A DNA stretch of 28,829 bases from Firmicutes bacterium UBA5286 (GTDB lineage Bacteria; Bacillota; Proteinivoracia; UBA4975): contig DHSM01000030.1 in the NCBI GenBank assembly GCA_002408465.1, positions 1-28,829 of the forward strand, given 5' to 3'. The notes beneath the pieces are model-generated. The model had not been told where the DNA came from and searched no databases. It saw only the letters and a program-made list of their open reading frames with translations. The number at the start of each line of letters is the position of its first letter. Within the stretch, counting starts at the first letter, position 1. Below are positions 1 through 7,935 of the stretch, piece after piece. A program made the position numbers and the translations under genes.

Positions 1-136
1 AGACCTTTTTGGGGTTCAATCATTTTTTAGTCGCCATTACTATTATACAATCTTTACATCCAAGATACACTTTTTGTCTATATGTGCCTAAACATATAAA
101 CAAAAAATAATATCTAGGTATAAAGGAGGTCCCCCA

Positions 137-820
137 TTGAAGGTACTGTTATTAAGTCTTAGTTTGTTGCTCGTTTTCTTACCCACTGCAAATGCATTAA
201 TTGAACCGGAACAAGCCCCTGATTATTATTCATTTGAATATCAGGCTATATTAGCATCACAATCTGATTCTTTAGTTTCACCAAAATCTTTAAGGGGTTA
301 TAGCTTTAAGTTCCTTGATGTTCCTGTCTATAGTCAGCAACTGACCAACTGGTGTGGCCCAGCATCGACGAAAATGGCCATTCATGGGGTAAACGGATCT
401 AGTCCTTCTCAATCCGTTCTCGCTAAAGAAACTAATGCGGATCCTAAGGGGTCATATGTTTACCTGATTGAGAGGTCCTTAAATAAATATATCGCAGGGG
501 AACCATACAAATATTATATAATAAAAGATGTTAACCTAGTTAATAAGAGTGTTCAATCCTTCCAAAACGGGCTGCCAGTGATTTATAGACTAAAAACGAA
601 GAACTTGCCAGGTTATGGGGCACATGATACTACTCATTATGTTGTCGGGACAGGGTACTTTGTTGCTTGGGACGAAACTGGAACCATTAGGAATGATGTC
701 TGGTACAATGACCCTAATGATTACCGCGCAGGATGCCTAGGAGAGCATACTATACCGTTCAGCACCTTAGATAACGCTGTTCGAAGAGCTGGAGACGGTT
801 GGTTCATTCCTGAAAAATAG
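137..820 (+). CDS. Secreted C39-like cysteine peptidase
   Basis: The 227-residue product begins with a Sec signal peptide (hydrophobic residues 3-19, cleavage likely after the ANA at 18-20). The mature part looks like a papain-fold peptidase of the C39-like type (Peptidase_C39_2). The catalytic Cys is in the NWCGPAS motif (Cys73), a His in the THYVVG segment (about His167) and an Asp in YNDPND (about Asp192) complete a plausible triad. The start is a TTG at 137, chosen because a perfect AAAGGAGGT lies 6 bases upstream and no better start follows. There is no ABC domain, so this is not a peptidase-transporter of the bacteriocin-export kind; it is a free exported enzyme. Its substrate is unknown. 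A lipoprotein gene follows 120 bases downstream on the same strand. Fold assignment is fairly secure from the Cys and His motifs; the biological role is not. Confidence 0.75.
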   Translation: MKVLLLSLSLLLVFLPTANALIEPEQAPDYYSFEYQAILASQSDSLVSPKSLRGYSFKFLDVPVYSQQLTNWCGPASTKMAIHGVNGSSPSQSVLAKETNADPKGSYVYLIERSLNKYIAGEPYKYYIIKDVNLVNKSVQSFQNGLPVIYRLKTKNLPGYGAHDTTHYVVGTGYFVAWDETGTIRNDVWYNDPNDYRAGCLGEHTIPFSTLDNAVRRAGDGWFIPEK

Positions 821-914
821 TGATACTTTGATTCTTTATTAGTTATCTATGAAGGCTGACTTTGAATGACTATTGCTAAGACACAGCTTGTTCGCAGGCT
901 ATAAACAAAATGAG

Positions 915-926
915 ACTTCGCGAAGT
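915..926. promoter_or_regulatory. Perfect 12-bp palindrome before lipoprotein gene
   Basis: ACTTCGCGAAGT is a perfect palindrome lying just 5' of the ribosome binding site of the lipoprotein gene at 941. It could be an operator or a small RNA hairpin; no regulator can be assigned. Confidence 0.3.
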
Positions 927-940
927 ATAGGAGGGTTCTC

Positions 941-2077
941 TTGAAAAAATTTTTTCTCTTTCTCTTGCTTTCCATTATGTGTATTACCTTGGTGGGATGC
1001 TCCAGTACTAGGCCTTTGGTCTTAGAAGTGGTCGACACTCCTTCGGTAGAGTACGAGGAAATTCTCTTTACCTCACTGTATAATACGCTTGATAGCTCGG
1101 CGTTGACTGTACTAGGTTTTTGTGAGGACAGTCTATATTTTGCAGAGAACATCTGGGAGGAACAGCCGATAGCGCAAAGTCTTAATAAATATAATATTAG
1201 TTCAGGACTTATTGAAACAGTTTTTTCATTTCCTCAGAGTCCGCCTCTTGCCTTAATGTCACTAGTAGTCCAGGACGACGCTCTGTATTTTTCTGCATTT
1301 AATAGTAGGACACAGGATCAATATTATATCTATAAATATGATAGTCAGTTAACTTTACTGGCAGAAGGTTATTTAACTCACCCACTCAGCACCCCAGACT
1401 TAGTTGAGTACAAAGACAGTTTGTTATTTATTGACGAATATTATTTAGATGATAACTATTATTATCGGGTTAATCAAATAGCTGAAGGTAAGTGCTCAGA
1501 GATAATATCAGATCAGTCTTCAGATAGTGACTCCGTTGCCGTCGTTGTGTCCTCTTTAACCGCTAACACGAATTATTTTGCCTATTCTGTTACCACTGCG
1601 GATAGCACCCGAGTATATATCGCACAGGATAGCGCTATCTTTAAGGAATTTACCATTGAATTTCGTGTGGGCGAGATAGCCTTTTTGGACGAATATATTC
1701 TGATTCCGTATTATGCTGGAGACTTAGAGCACCCTCGAAATATTGAGGAAGGTATAATGTTAATTGAAGTGAATAAGGATACTCGCTACCAACTGGAGGC
1801 TTTTAATAACCGTTTGTATGATTTCTGCCCTATCAATGATAGCACTGTCTTTGCTGATATATATACGGACTTAAGCAATTCGAAAGAAAACTACGTGCCT
1901 TATCTACTCAGTGCTGAGGAGGGAACATTATATGCGGCAAAACTGGATAAAAGCAAATTGCCTAATCAGCCTGTTTTCGCTGCAAGGCTAGACGATACTG
2001 AGTTCCTAATGTTTAATTGGTCTCTTGTGAACGATCAATTACAAGCGGTACGGGTTAGAGTTAAATGGCAGAATTGA
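941..2077 (+). CDS. Surface lipoprotein, possible beta-propeller
   Basis: The 378-residue protein has a lipoprotein signal peptide: MKK start, hydrophobic segment 4-17, and a lipobox LVGC with Cys20 as the acylated residue, so it should be anchored to the outer face of the membrane. The TTG start at 941 follows an AGGAGGG site. The body is made of repeating short strands with aromatic/acidic turns (for example DDALYFSAF, KDSLLFIDEYY, EYILIPYY), a pattern typical of beta-propeller or DUF5050-like surface proteins, although no family signature was recognised. It sits between the secreted peptidase and a strong terminator, so the two may form one functional pair. Function unknown. Confidence 0.65.
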   Translation: MKKFFLFLLLSIMCITLVGCSSTRPLVLEVVDTPSVEYEEILFTSLYNTLDSSALTVLGFCEDSLYFAENIWEEQPIAQSLNKYNISSGLIETVFSFPQSPPLALMSLVVQDDALYFSAFNSRTQDQYYIYKYDSQLTLLAEGYLTHPLSTPDLVEYKDSLLFIDEYYLDDNYYYRVNQIAEGKCSEIISDQSSDSDSVAVVVSSLTANTNYFAYSVTTADSTRVYIAQDSAIFKEFTIEFRVGEIAFLDEYILIPYYAGDLEHPRNIEEGIMLIEVNKDTRYQLEAFNNRLYDFCPINDSTVFADIYTDLSNSKENYVPYLLSAEEGTLYAAKLDKSKLPNQPVFAARLDDTEFLMFNWSLVNDQLQAVRVRVKWQN

Positions 2078-2121
2078 CAAATTGTATCCTCTGAAATAGC
2101 ATCTTTCAATACTAACATGCT

Positions 2122-2178
2122 CCCCTTTGGGTAAACACCTGAATTAACAATAATTCAGGACTACGCAAAGGGGGGTTT
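2122..2178 (+). terminator. Two-part stem-loop terminator after lipoprotein gene
   Basis: CCCCTTTG (2122-2129) pairs with CAAAGGGG (2166-2173) and CCTGAATT (2138-2145) pairs with AATTCAGG (2152-2159), giving a long interrupted hairpin followed by GGTTTTC. It lies 45 bases after the lipoprotein stop and probably ends that transcript. Confidence 0.6.
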
Positions 2179-2185
2179 TCAGTAA

Positions 2186-2710
2186 GAAACAATTAGCTAC
2201 CTGACCACCCTAGGGCTTTCTCACATCAGGGACAATCTCTACCAGTTGTTGCCGGATATAACCGGCGGAGAAGTTTCTTACCTGCAATTTCTACACAGTC
2301 TCGCCAAAGAAGAGATTACAGCTAGGGAGAAAAGGTCCAGGGACCGCCGTTTGAATTCGGCAGACTTCCCCTACATCCGGACCCCTGACGACTATGACTA
2401 TAGCTTCAACAACTCGGTATCTAAACGCCAAATTACTCAGCTATTAGACTTGTCCTGGGTTGAAGCTGCCTACAACATAGGATTTCTTGGCCCCTCAGGT
2501 GTAGGGAAGACACACCTTGCTGTCACTCTTGGAATCCACGCGTGGAACCTTCTCGATCACCTGTGGACCTTAGTAATATTGTTTTTACCGTCCATTATCT
2601 CTTTACCAAGGGGATTATCAATTGTTTTTACGCTTATCATCGGTGTAGCTTTTGCTTTTATATTGATAAATGTAACGTTCCATCCATGGAAAAAGAATTT
2701 GGGTAATTAG
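2186..2710 (+). pseudogene. istB: IS21-family IstB helper ATPase fragment, chimeric C-terminus
   Basis: The frame opens at 2186 without a usual start and reads as the N-terminal half of an IS21 helper ATPase: TTLGLSHIRDNL, EVSYLQFLHSLAKEE, and the Walker A motif GPSGVGKTH. IstB proteins are about 250 residues long; here the match stops shortly after Walker A (around the GIHAWNLL stretch), so Walker B and the sensor regions are missing. The frame continues into about 50 unrelated hydrophobic residues (LVILFLPSIISLPRG and beyond), which look like the tail of a membrane protein. A TTG at 2246 could start a short product but has no good ribosome site. This is a dead remnant, not a working transposition helper. 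Confidence 0.8.
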
Positions 2711-2736
2711 AGAATAAAGTAGCCATCCTCTATTTG

Positions 2737-2776
2737 CGCAGTAAAAACCCCGATATTTAGGGTTTTACTGTGCGTA
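2737..2776. terminator. Imperfect hairpin, possible terminator
   Basis: CGCAGTAAAA..CCC pairs with GGGTTTTAC..TGTGCG around an 8-9 base loop. It follows the istB fragment by about 25 bases. There is no clear U-tract, so termination is uncertain. Confidence 0.35.
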
Positions 2777-3045
2777 TGCTGTGTGTATTTTTGACATGGA
2801 TCCTTGATACTCGAATTCATATAAGCCTCCAAGGCCCCCACTGCAAAAAACTCGGATTAAAGGGGGAAAGCAATTCCACATTGCTGCGGGACTTACACGT
2901 GCCTATTGAAACCATTTTGCATTCAATTTTTTACTCTCAAGGCGCGTTGCTGGACGAATTAAAGGCAATTATTGTATTCGCTAAAGAGGATAGACGCAAA
3001 AAATACCGGGAAATACGTGCCAGAAGGATCTTCCAGTTTTTATGA
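2770..3045 (+). other. Unrecognised open frame, possibly a gene fragment
   Basis: A 91-codon frame begins with GTG inside the preceding hairpin and has no ribosome binding site. Its second half (DELKAIIVFAKEDRRKKY and on) is rich in charged residues and looks coding-like, but I recognise no family. It lies between IS21 fragments, so it is probably part of a degraded mobile element. Low confidence that it is expressed. Confidence 0.25.
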
Positions 3046-3385
3046 CGACGATTCAAAATGTCGATGTCCTGGTAACTTGGATGCGGATTTTTCGGTCGTA
3101 GAAATCGAAGGCCAGAGATATTGACGCCGTCCGCGTCGTATCTGCTTTGTGGGGCTATCTCGCCCGTAGCGTGATAACAATTTGATAACAAAAACAATGT
3201 AAACCAAAATAATAGAGAGAAATTAGCCCAAATAAAACCCTAGAGCAGGTGAAAAATACCTCGAAACACCTGGTATTTATACCGGATTATTGAGTGGGAG
3301 TAAGAGCAAGAAACCAAAAAACCCCGTATTAGCGGGGTTTTTTGGGTGTTAAGGCTAAGATTGGTCACAGAATGATAACATTCTA
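3046..3385. other. Non-coding stretch between IS remnants
   Basis: No gene is supported here. The only clear structure is the hairpin at 3315-3343, annotated separately, plus two GATAACAA repeats near 3171-3190. Confidence 0.5.
3315..3343. terminator. Bidirectional Rho-independent terminator
   Basis: AAAAAACCCCG and CGGGGTTTTTT form a stem with a short TATTAG loop. The A-run and T-run on both sides let it work in either direction. Confidence 0.7.
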
Positions 3386-3670
3386 TTATTTTGAGGGAAC
3401 AATGACATTATGAGCGTTCAGCCTGACGAATACCTCGCCGTTGGCATAACGTGGGGCGGTGGAGTAGGTGTGTTTCCCGTCATTTAATGTGAACTTAGCG
3501 TAGCTGTTAGTGCGTACTTTCTTAATTTCGGACTCATCGTAGGTTACGGCGGGAAGAGGGCGTAAGGCTTTTAGGTCCTCAGCGAAAAGTTCCCAAATCT
3601 GCAATTGCTTCTTGTAATGAGGTCTTTGCATATTTTGATCGCACTCTTCCAACAGTTGGCGCAGTATACA
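3386..3670 (-). pseudogene. istA: IS21-family IstA transposase, C-terminal fragment
   Basis: The minus-strand frame, open from 3670 with a TTG at 3652, reads LRQLLEECDQNMQRPHYKKQ and then a C-terminal Mu-type transposase tail containing RPLPAVTYDE, KFTLNDGKHTYSTAPRYANG and EVFVRLNAHNVIV. This matches the last part of IS21 IstA, which is normally 400-500 residues long; the HTH and DDE catalytic core are absent. It points opposite to the istB fragment at 2186 and cannot be a simple deletion product of one element. Non-functional remnant. Confidence 0.75.
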
Positions 3671-3850
3671 CTACATATGCCATCCCTATTATGCTCAGTA
3701 TTTAATGAGTCCCGACCCTTCTTTTTCTTTAGGCATACAATCCCTCCCGAACAAAGATGACATCGCGGTCATTATAATCACTGGTAATGGAAAAGCAGTC
3801 AATAAATGCGAATCTGTCGCTTATCTGTTATGGGTTGTTAACATCTCCAA

Positions 3851-3881
3851 CATAACAAAATCCCCTAACTCAGTTAGGGGA
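3851..3881 (-). terminator. Rho-independent terminator of cassette A
   Basis: Reading the minus strand, TCCCCTAAC-TGA-GTTAGGGGA (3881-3861) is followed by TTTTGTTATG. This is a perfect 9-bp stem plus U-rich tail, 33 bases after the permease stop. Confidence 0.8.
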
Positions 3882-3914
3882 AACCTAAAATGATGCGATG
3901 GGATTCGTAGCTAC

Positions 3915-4718
3915 TTATAAGTCACGTTTATTAAACACTACTAGAGCCAAAGACACCACAACGCCAATATAAGTGAGCTGCCACAACCAAGCACCACCGG
4001 GGAAAAACGGATGAACTATATACTGAGATAACGCTGAGGCTCGTGCCAAACATGGCGAATAGACTACCCTGATTGGTGCTAGTGTTGCCAACAGTCGTCT
4101 AATAGGAGTACTGAAATTATAATAACTACCCACAACAAACGGTATCATCTGATAAGCAGAAAGATTGAATATAGTTAAGGCCGCTAAACCTCCTATAATA
4201 CCACTTATCATAGATCCAATACTTGCTGCTGCAGAAGTTACTGTTAGTAGGACGATCATATTCACAAGTATAGTACCCATTACAGCAGCAAAGTCAGGAA
4301 ATACAGTTTTTATTTTTAAAGTGTATGCAAGGACCCAGTAATTAAGCACTACGATGCCAAAAATAATGAGTGTTACTATTACAAGTGACACCCAATTTGC
4401 AAACAGGTAGCGGGTGCGCCGAGGGTTTCCAGTTAACGTAACGTAAATTTGGCCACTTGCCTTTTCGTTAGCAAGTATTTGGCACCCAAGGAATATTGGT
4501 ATTAACAACCCCCAAGTTTGAAATATAATGTCGAAGTTATTAATTAAAAGAGTATAGCGAAGCGTTTCATTTAGCCCTTGTGCGTCTAAACGGGGTTGTA
4601 AGAGCCCTGAGTTAACGAGGATTTCAAAGTTAAGTAAAAGAACCAGGCAAAGGATAACAGCCAAAAATAAACGATTACCAAATACTTCTGTTAGCTTGGC
4701 GTTTATCACTCTAATCAT
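3915..4718 (-). CDS. ABC-2 type transporter permease
   Basis: The 267-residue integral membrane protein has about six hydrophobic segments (roughly residues 15-35, 65-85, 105-130, 145-170, 175-195 and 240-260) and the layout of an ABC-2 family permease, including the cytoplasmic NEKASGQIYVTLTGNPRRTR stretch before the third segment, which is typical coupling-region sequence. The ATG start at 4718 overlaps the ATPase stop by 4 bases (ATGA) and follows AAGGAGGG. It should form the membrane half of an exporter with the ATPase encoded just upstream. It is the last gene of cassette A. The substrate is unknown; the secreted protein at the head of the operon, or self-protection against it, are the natural candidates. 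Confidence 0.8.
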   Translation of the reverse strand: MIRVINAKLTEVFGNRLFLAVILCLVLLLNFEILVNSGLLQPRLDAQGLNETLRYTLLINNFDIIFQTWGLLIPIFLGCQILANEKASGQIYVTLTGNPRRTRYLFANWVSLVIVTLIIFGIVVLNYWVLAYTLKIKTVFPDFAAVMGTILVNMIVLLTVTSAAASIGSMISGIIGGLAALTIFNLSAYQMIPFVVGSYYNFSTPIRRLLATLAPIRVVYSPCLARASALSQYIVHPFFPGGAWLWQLTYIGVVVSLALVVFNKRDL

Positions 4719-5563
4719 ACCGGCAATCCCTCCTTAACCTGCTGAGATACGACATCTAGATACCAATCTTCCAAGTTTGTATTGCTATAGTTTATATTTG
4801 CTACTGTTAATACTTTCCCATTGATCTCCAGGGTTGACCCCTTGTGCAGTAGATAATCATGAGCGAAGTTATCCTCTTCCCTAAGGGAAATTGATAATTG
4901 TCCAAACGATTTTAAACTCCTCAGATTAGTTTCAGCTACTATCTTCCCCTGCAACAGTATGCCGGCATTTTGGGCCACCCGCTCAATATCTGACAACAGG
5001 TGCGATGTAATTAATACTGTTGTCCCTTCGTTTAGCATGTCTAGTATCATATGTAACACTATACGACGAGCAACTGGGTCAAGCCCATCAGTGGGCTCAT
5101 CCAGTATTAATAGTTGTGGCTGATGCATTACCGCCTGTAAAAAAGCTAACTTTCTCGTCATTCCCTTGGAAAATTGATAAAGGGGCGTATTTAACCATGG
5201 CGTAAGGCCAAGTTGCTCAGCAGTAGCAATTGTAGTTTTTTTAAGAATAGAGAACTTGATTCCCCTTAATTTTGCTTGCAGTTCTAGATAGCCCAAAGAA
5301 GTCAGTAATGGAGAAAAAGTCAGCCTTTCAGGTAGGTATCCTACCCTTTGTTTTGCCAGCGCCTCCATGAAAGGTAATCCGAAAAAAGTTACTTTCCCAC
5401 TATGACGATAGAATCCTAAGATGCTCTTTATCAGAGTGGTCTTCCCTGCTCCATTTGGACCTATAATAGCGTATGCCTTCCCCGGAGCAATCTCTAGGCT
5501 TATACCCTGTAATACACTATGCTTGCCAAAACGCTTTGACAAATGTTCTAGAACTAGACTCAA
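4715..5563 (-). CDS. ABC transporter ATP-binding protein
   Basis: The 282-residue ATPase has Walker A GPNGAGKTT (about 35-43), the signature variant FSKGMTRK (about 130-137), Walker B LLILDEPTDGLDP (about 150-162) and the switch His in ITSHLLSDIE. It belongs to the family that pairs with ABC-2 permeases (CcmA/DrrA/bacitracin-type). An in-frame GTG at 5572 exists, but it overlaps the AAGGAG ribosome site; the TTG at 5563 sits 8 bases after that site and overlaps the upstream stop as TTGA, so I take it as the start. The gene is translationally coupled to both neighbours in cassette A. Length is typical for the family and all nucleotide-binding motifs are intact. Confidence 0.85.
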   Translation of the reverse strand: MSLVLEHLSKRFGKHSVLQGISLEIAPGKAYAIIGPNGAGKTTLIKSILGFYRHSGKVTFFGLPFMEALAKQRVGYLPERLTFSPLLTSLGYLELQAKLRGIKFSILKKTTIATAEQLGLTPWLNTPLYQFSKGMTRKLAFLQAVMHQPQLLILDEPTDGLDPVARRIVLHMILDMLNEGTTVLITSHLLSDIERVAQNAGILLQGKIVAETNLRSLKSFGQLSISLREEDNFAHDYLLHKGSTLEINGKVLTVANINYSNTNLEDWYLDVVSQQVKEGLPV

Positions 5564-6528
5564 TGTCCCCACTCCTTAAAAAAATCTGCAGTTTCTTCGG
5601 AATATGGATCAACTCCACCTAAGATTATCGGAGCATTGCAGGCAACTATAAACTGTTCACCAGTCTCATTACTAAGTTTTAGCTCCGGGTGAAAGTATAT
5701 TACGGAAGGAATTGGACGATTGCTTTTTTCTATACTGATTACCAGCGTGGCATAGTATTCATTCGGAGCAAAAACAATTGGTAGTGGTAAACCTTGTTTC
5801 CATCTCTTACTGGCCTCAATGATATCACCACATTCATTTAGGGATTGTATAAAGGCCTCACTATCTACTAAACATGCAGATGAATCAATGCCTTTAAAAA
5901 ACGGAGATCTCAAGTCGATGGCGGTTATTATATAATCCTGTGGTACGTTAATGTTAGCAAAAAGATCTAACATCAACCCTTTAGAGGAAGTAGCCCCGGT
6001 AGTTAAGTAATAAGTGTTATATATGTCCCAGAACATACCACTCCGGTCTATCATTTCCTCAATCGAAGAATCTTGTCGAGGCTGTAATTGTAATTCACCG
6101 AAAGGGAAGTGTTTTGTAGATTGATTTGCAAAACTAAATTCAATATCTGTAACAGTTAGATTTTCGTTTGGGACAACAATGTCTAAAGATAGTGATCGCA
6201 TATAAGCTACAGGATTACCTACCTGCTTTCCGCTAATTATCAGAGTTACCCGCCAGTCTAAAACTTCAACCTCTCCATTCTGACCCCAAAGTCGCACTGC
6301 AACAATGTTCTCTTCAGCACCAAATAGGCTTGGAACAATTGAATCTAATATATACGTCTCTAGGGTAATAGTAGTTGTTGGGGGAAACTGAGATAGGCCA
6401 TAAACAGGAACAATAGCCTGTTTACCCCAATTTTTAGAATCTTCCCCCTGGGTTAATAGCAAAAACAAACTTGACCCAACTATTATTGTCAGTATCAAAA
6501 TAATACCCAAAATAACTCGGGATCTCAA
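5560..6528 (-). CDS. Membrane-anchored extracellular protein of cassette A
   Basis: The 322-residue product has one N-terminal membrane segment (residues 5-26, VILGIILILTIIVGSSLFLL core) and a large outside domain predicted to be mostly beta strand. No lipobox is present, so the segment is probably an uncleaved anchor. The start is TTG at 6528, behind a G-rich AAAGGGGTGGG site. No known family was recognised. The body shows two tandem beta regions: one ending in a TKHFPFGE motif (about 140-147) and a second around LPLPIVFAPNEYYATLVI. The lipoprotein of cassette B at 12535 has a comparable layout, with ITRIHLNVDGEKHKVDFPHP in the corresponding place. That resemblance is by eye only. A substrate-binding, chaperone or immunity role is possible but unproven. 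Confidence 0.65.
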   Translation of the reverse strand: MRSRVILGIILILTIIVGSSLFLLLTQGEDSKNWGKQAIVPVYGLSQFPPTTTITLETYILDSIVPSLFGAEENIVAVRLWGQNGEVEVLDWRVTLIISGKQVGNPVAYMRSLSLDIVVPNENLTVTDIEFSFANQSTKHFPFGELQLQPRQDSSIEEMIDRSGMFWDIYNTYYLTTGATSSKGLMLDLFANINVPQDYIITAIDLRSPFFKGIDSSACLVDSEAFIQSLNECGDIIEASKRWKQGLPLPIVFAPNEYYATLVISIEKSNRPIPSVIYFHPELKLSNETGEQFIVACNAPIILGGVDPYSEETADFFKEWGH

Positions 6529-6542
6529 ATAACACCCACCCC

Positions 6543-6574
6543 TTTTAAAAGATTGGGGCGGTTACCCGCCCCAA
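6543..6574 (-). terminator. Perfect hairpin between secreted-protein gene and downstream operon
   Basis: On the minus strand TTGGGGCGG-GTAA-CCGCCCCAA is a perfect 9-bp stem (6574-6553) followed by TCTTTTAAAA. It begins only 8 bases after the stop of the secreted-protein gene and ends before the next gene. It probably works as a partial terminator, letting the first gene be expressed more than the transporter genes. Confidence 0.75.
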
Positions 6575-6581
6575 AGATAAA

Positions 6582-7097
6582 CTAGTGATCTATATATCTT
6601 ACAAGTGTCTTACTTTGGTATGTTCCCTGTGTGCATGTTCCAGAAACAGATGTGCTACTTTTGAGCCTGCCCAATACCCAGTAATTCTCTGTTCCAGTGG
6701 GCTTGCTCCTCTTCGAGCCTGCTTTACAGTTATAGATTGACCATGGTGGAATAGAGAACGTAGCTTTCCAAGATACCTCTGTGCTCGTGCCCCATTCAGT
6801 CTCAAGCCCAAATTCTAACTCGGCTGCGAGTCCTTTGAGTGTAACATCTACGTGGGCGGTAGTTGATGAACTTTTGGTACGAGTAGTCCAAAATTCAGCT
6901 TCATCGGGTAAGTCACTCGCATTTTCCGCATCGTGATTAAAAGATAAGGAGGGCGTAAGGGTATCAACCTTACCAGGAACAAATTCATAGCCGGTTAAAT
7001 CTTCATACATTGGTGTAACAGATCTTCCAAGAGCATAACTAGGGAACAAAATCATAATAACTAACACAGCGACTATTGATTTTGAAAAGGTTTTCAC
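6582..7097 (-). CDS. Small secreted beta-rich protein of cassette A
   Basis: The 171-residue precursor has a Sec signal peptide (MKTFSKS then a hydrophobic core to about residue 22, cleavage near ALG at 22-24). The mature protein of about 147 residues alternates Thr/Ser and hydrophobic residues (TTRTKSSSTTAHVDVTLKG, FGLETEWGTSTEVSWK), then has a PPWSIYNC turn and a second Cys in SGTCTQG, allowing one disulfide. The start is GTG at 7097, with GGAGGTGAG 10 bases upstream; a tiny ATG-CAG-TGA frame overlaps that start. The Thr-rich strand pattern recalls aerolysin/ETX-MTX2-type beta-pore proteins and also generic secreted beta sandwiches; I cannot assign a family. It is the first gene of cassette A, under a strong promoter, and is a candidate exported effector or bacteriocin. 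Confidence 0.7.
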   Translation of the reverse strand: MKTFSKSIVAVLVIMILFPSYALGRSVTPMYEDLTGYEFVPGKVDTLTPSLSFNHDAENASDLPDEAEFWTTRTKSSSTTAHVDVTLKGLAAELEFGLETEWGTSTEVSWKATFSIPPWSIYNCKAGSKRSKPTGTENYWVLGRLKSSTSVSGTCTQGTYQSKTLVRYIDH

Positions 7098-7153
7098 TGC
7101 ATTCTCACCTCCTTAATTTAACAAATTGTATTTCAAGTGGCGATAGTATTGAT

Positions 7154-7182
7154 AGTATACAACCCCATGATTTATCTGTCAA
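7154..7182 (-). promoter_or_regulatory. Consensus sigma-A promoter for cassette A
   Basis: On the minus strand the -35 box TTGACA (7182-7177) and the -10 box TATACT (7159-7154) are separated by exactly 17 bases. A 9-base direct repeat GATAGTATT/GATAGTATA (7142-7159) covers the -10 region and could be a regulator site. The promoter is about 57 bases upstream of the GTG start of the secreted-protein gene. Confidence 0.85.
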
Positions 7183-7498
7183 GCGTAATATTACAGATAA
7201 CTAGCCTAGTTAGAAAATGTTGACCTGTTCCCAGTTTATCGGACACACAAGAGTGAGGCACTGTAGCCCAAAATAAAGCTTCATTACTTTCGGATATACT
7301 CGGAAGAGGTTGGCGCCATAGCTCCTTTCCAGTAGACGTATCTAAATGCTCTAGATTAGTTCCCATTGTCAGGTAACCGGGAGATACTAGGGTTCCATAT
7401 AGGCGACAGCGAGTCGAGACCGTAGAATGGTCAGAAAAAGTTACAATAATCTGGTAAGTTTCGGGTGGATTATGTATACTGATTATTAGTTGTATCAT
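7172..7498 (-). pseudogene. Possible PQQ-type beta-propeller gene remnant
   Basis: A 108-codon minus-strand frame begins with ATG at 7498 but lacks a ribosome site. It contains HLDTSTGKELWRQPLPS, the characteristic strand of a PQQ-like (PF13360-type) propeller blade, preceded by SPGYLTMGTNLE. Only about one blade is readable, and the ends do not look like protein termini, so this is probably a decayed piece of a surface protein. It ends inside the cassette A promoter. Assignment rests on one motif. Confidence 0.35.
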
Positions 7499-7635
7499 CT
7501 AGGGGGGGGTAAGTGTGCGTTCTATTGTATTGGTTTCGTCTATCTTACTTTTTGTGCTGATTCCTAATGTGGTAACCTACTTGCGGACACCTTGAAGATG
7601 GACAATAATTAAAGATATGTCAGGGAGGTGTCGGC

Positions 7636-7935
7636 ATGGCGAAATATTTCGATAGGGATACGAAGGTAGCTTATGTAGAGCAGATTAATTCCGGGAAAAT
7701 GACAGTCACAGAAGTAGTTAATGAGTTGGGATGTTCTAGGTCAGCGATTTACTCTTGGATGAGGAAGTTAGCCGATGACGGGGAACATGGTCTTCCGGGT
7801 AGCGGGCATATGAAGCCTGATCTGGAATACCAGAGGAACCTCGAAAGAGAGAACAGGCAACTGAAGAATGAGGTTGAATTCTTAAAAAAAGCGGCAGCGT
7901 ACTTTGCCGGAGACCAGAGGAAAGGTACGCGATGA
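7636..7935 (+). CDS. IS3-family transposase OrfA
   Basis: The 99-residue protein is a complete IS3 OrfA: an HTH region (about residues 8-45, with VTEVVNELGCSRSAIYSWM) followed by a leucine-zipper-like stretch (LEYQRNLERENRQLKNEVEFL, about 62-83). Start ATG 7636 follows GGGAGGT. The run of seven A at 7885-7891 in the LKK codons is the kind of slippery site IS3 elements use for -1 frameshifting, but here orfB also has its own ATG overlapping the orfA stop (ATGA at 7932). OrfA itself looks intact; without an intact OrfB it cannot move the element, though it could still bind the ends. Confidence 0.85.
   Translation: MAKYFDRDTKVAYVEQINSGKMTVTEVVNELGCSRSAIYSWMRKLADDGEHGLPGSGHMKPDLEYQRNLERENRQLKNEVEFLKKAAAYFAGDQRKGTR

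Noticed and set aside
53..100. A promoter for the secreted peptidase gene (TTTACA at 53, TTGTCT at 74, TATAAA at 95)
   Set aside because: The possible box pairs have spacers of 15 or 20 bases; none is convincing.
3705..3893. A 62-codon plus-strand frame
   Set aside because: It has no ribosome site, no recognisable protein character, and its end is the terminator hairpin of cassette A.
5564..5572. GTG at 5572 as the start of the cassette A ATPase
   Set aside because: It overlaps the AAGGAG ribosome site; TTG 5563 has correct spacing and a coupled TTGA overlap.
6599..6811. A 70-codon minus-strand frame within the cassette A secreted-protein gene
   Set aside because: It is a shadow in another frame of the signal-peptide protein, with no start signal.
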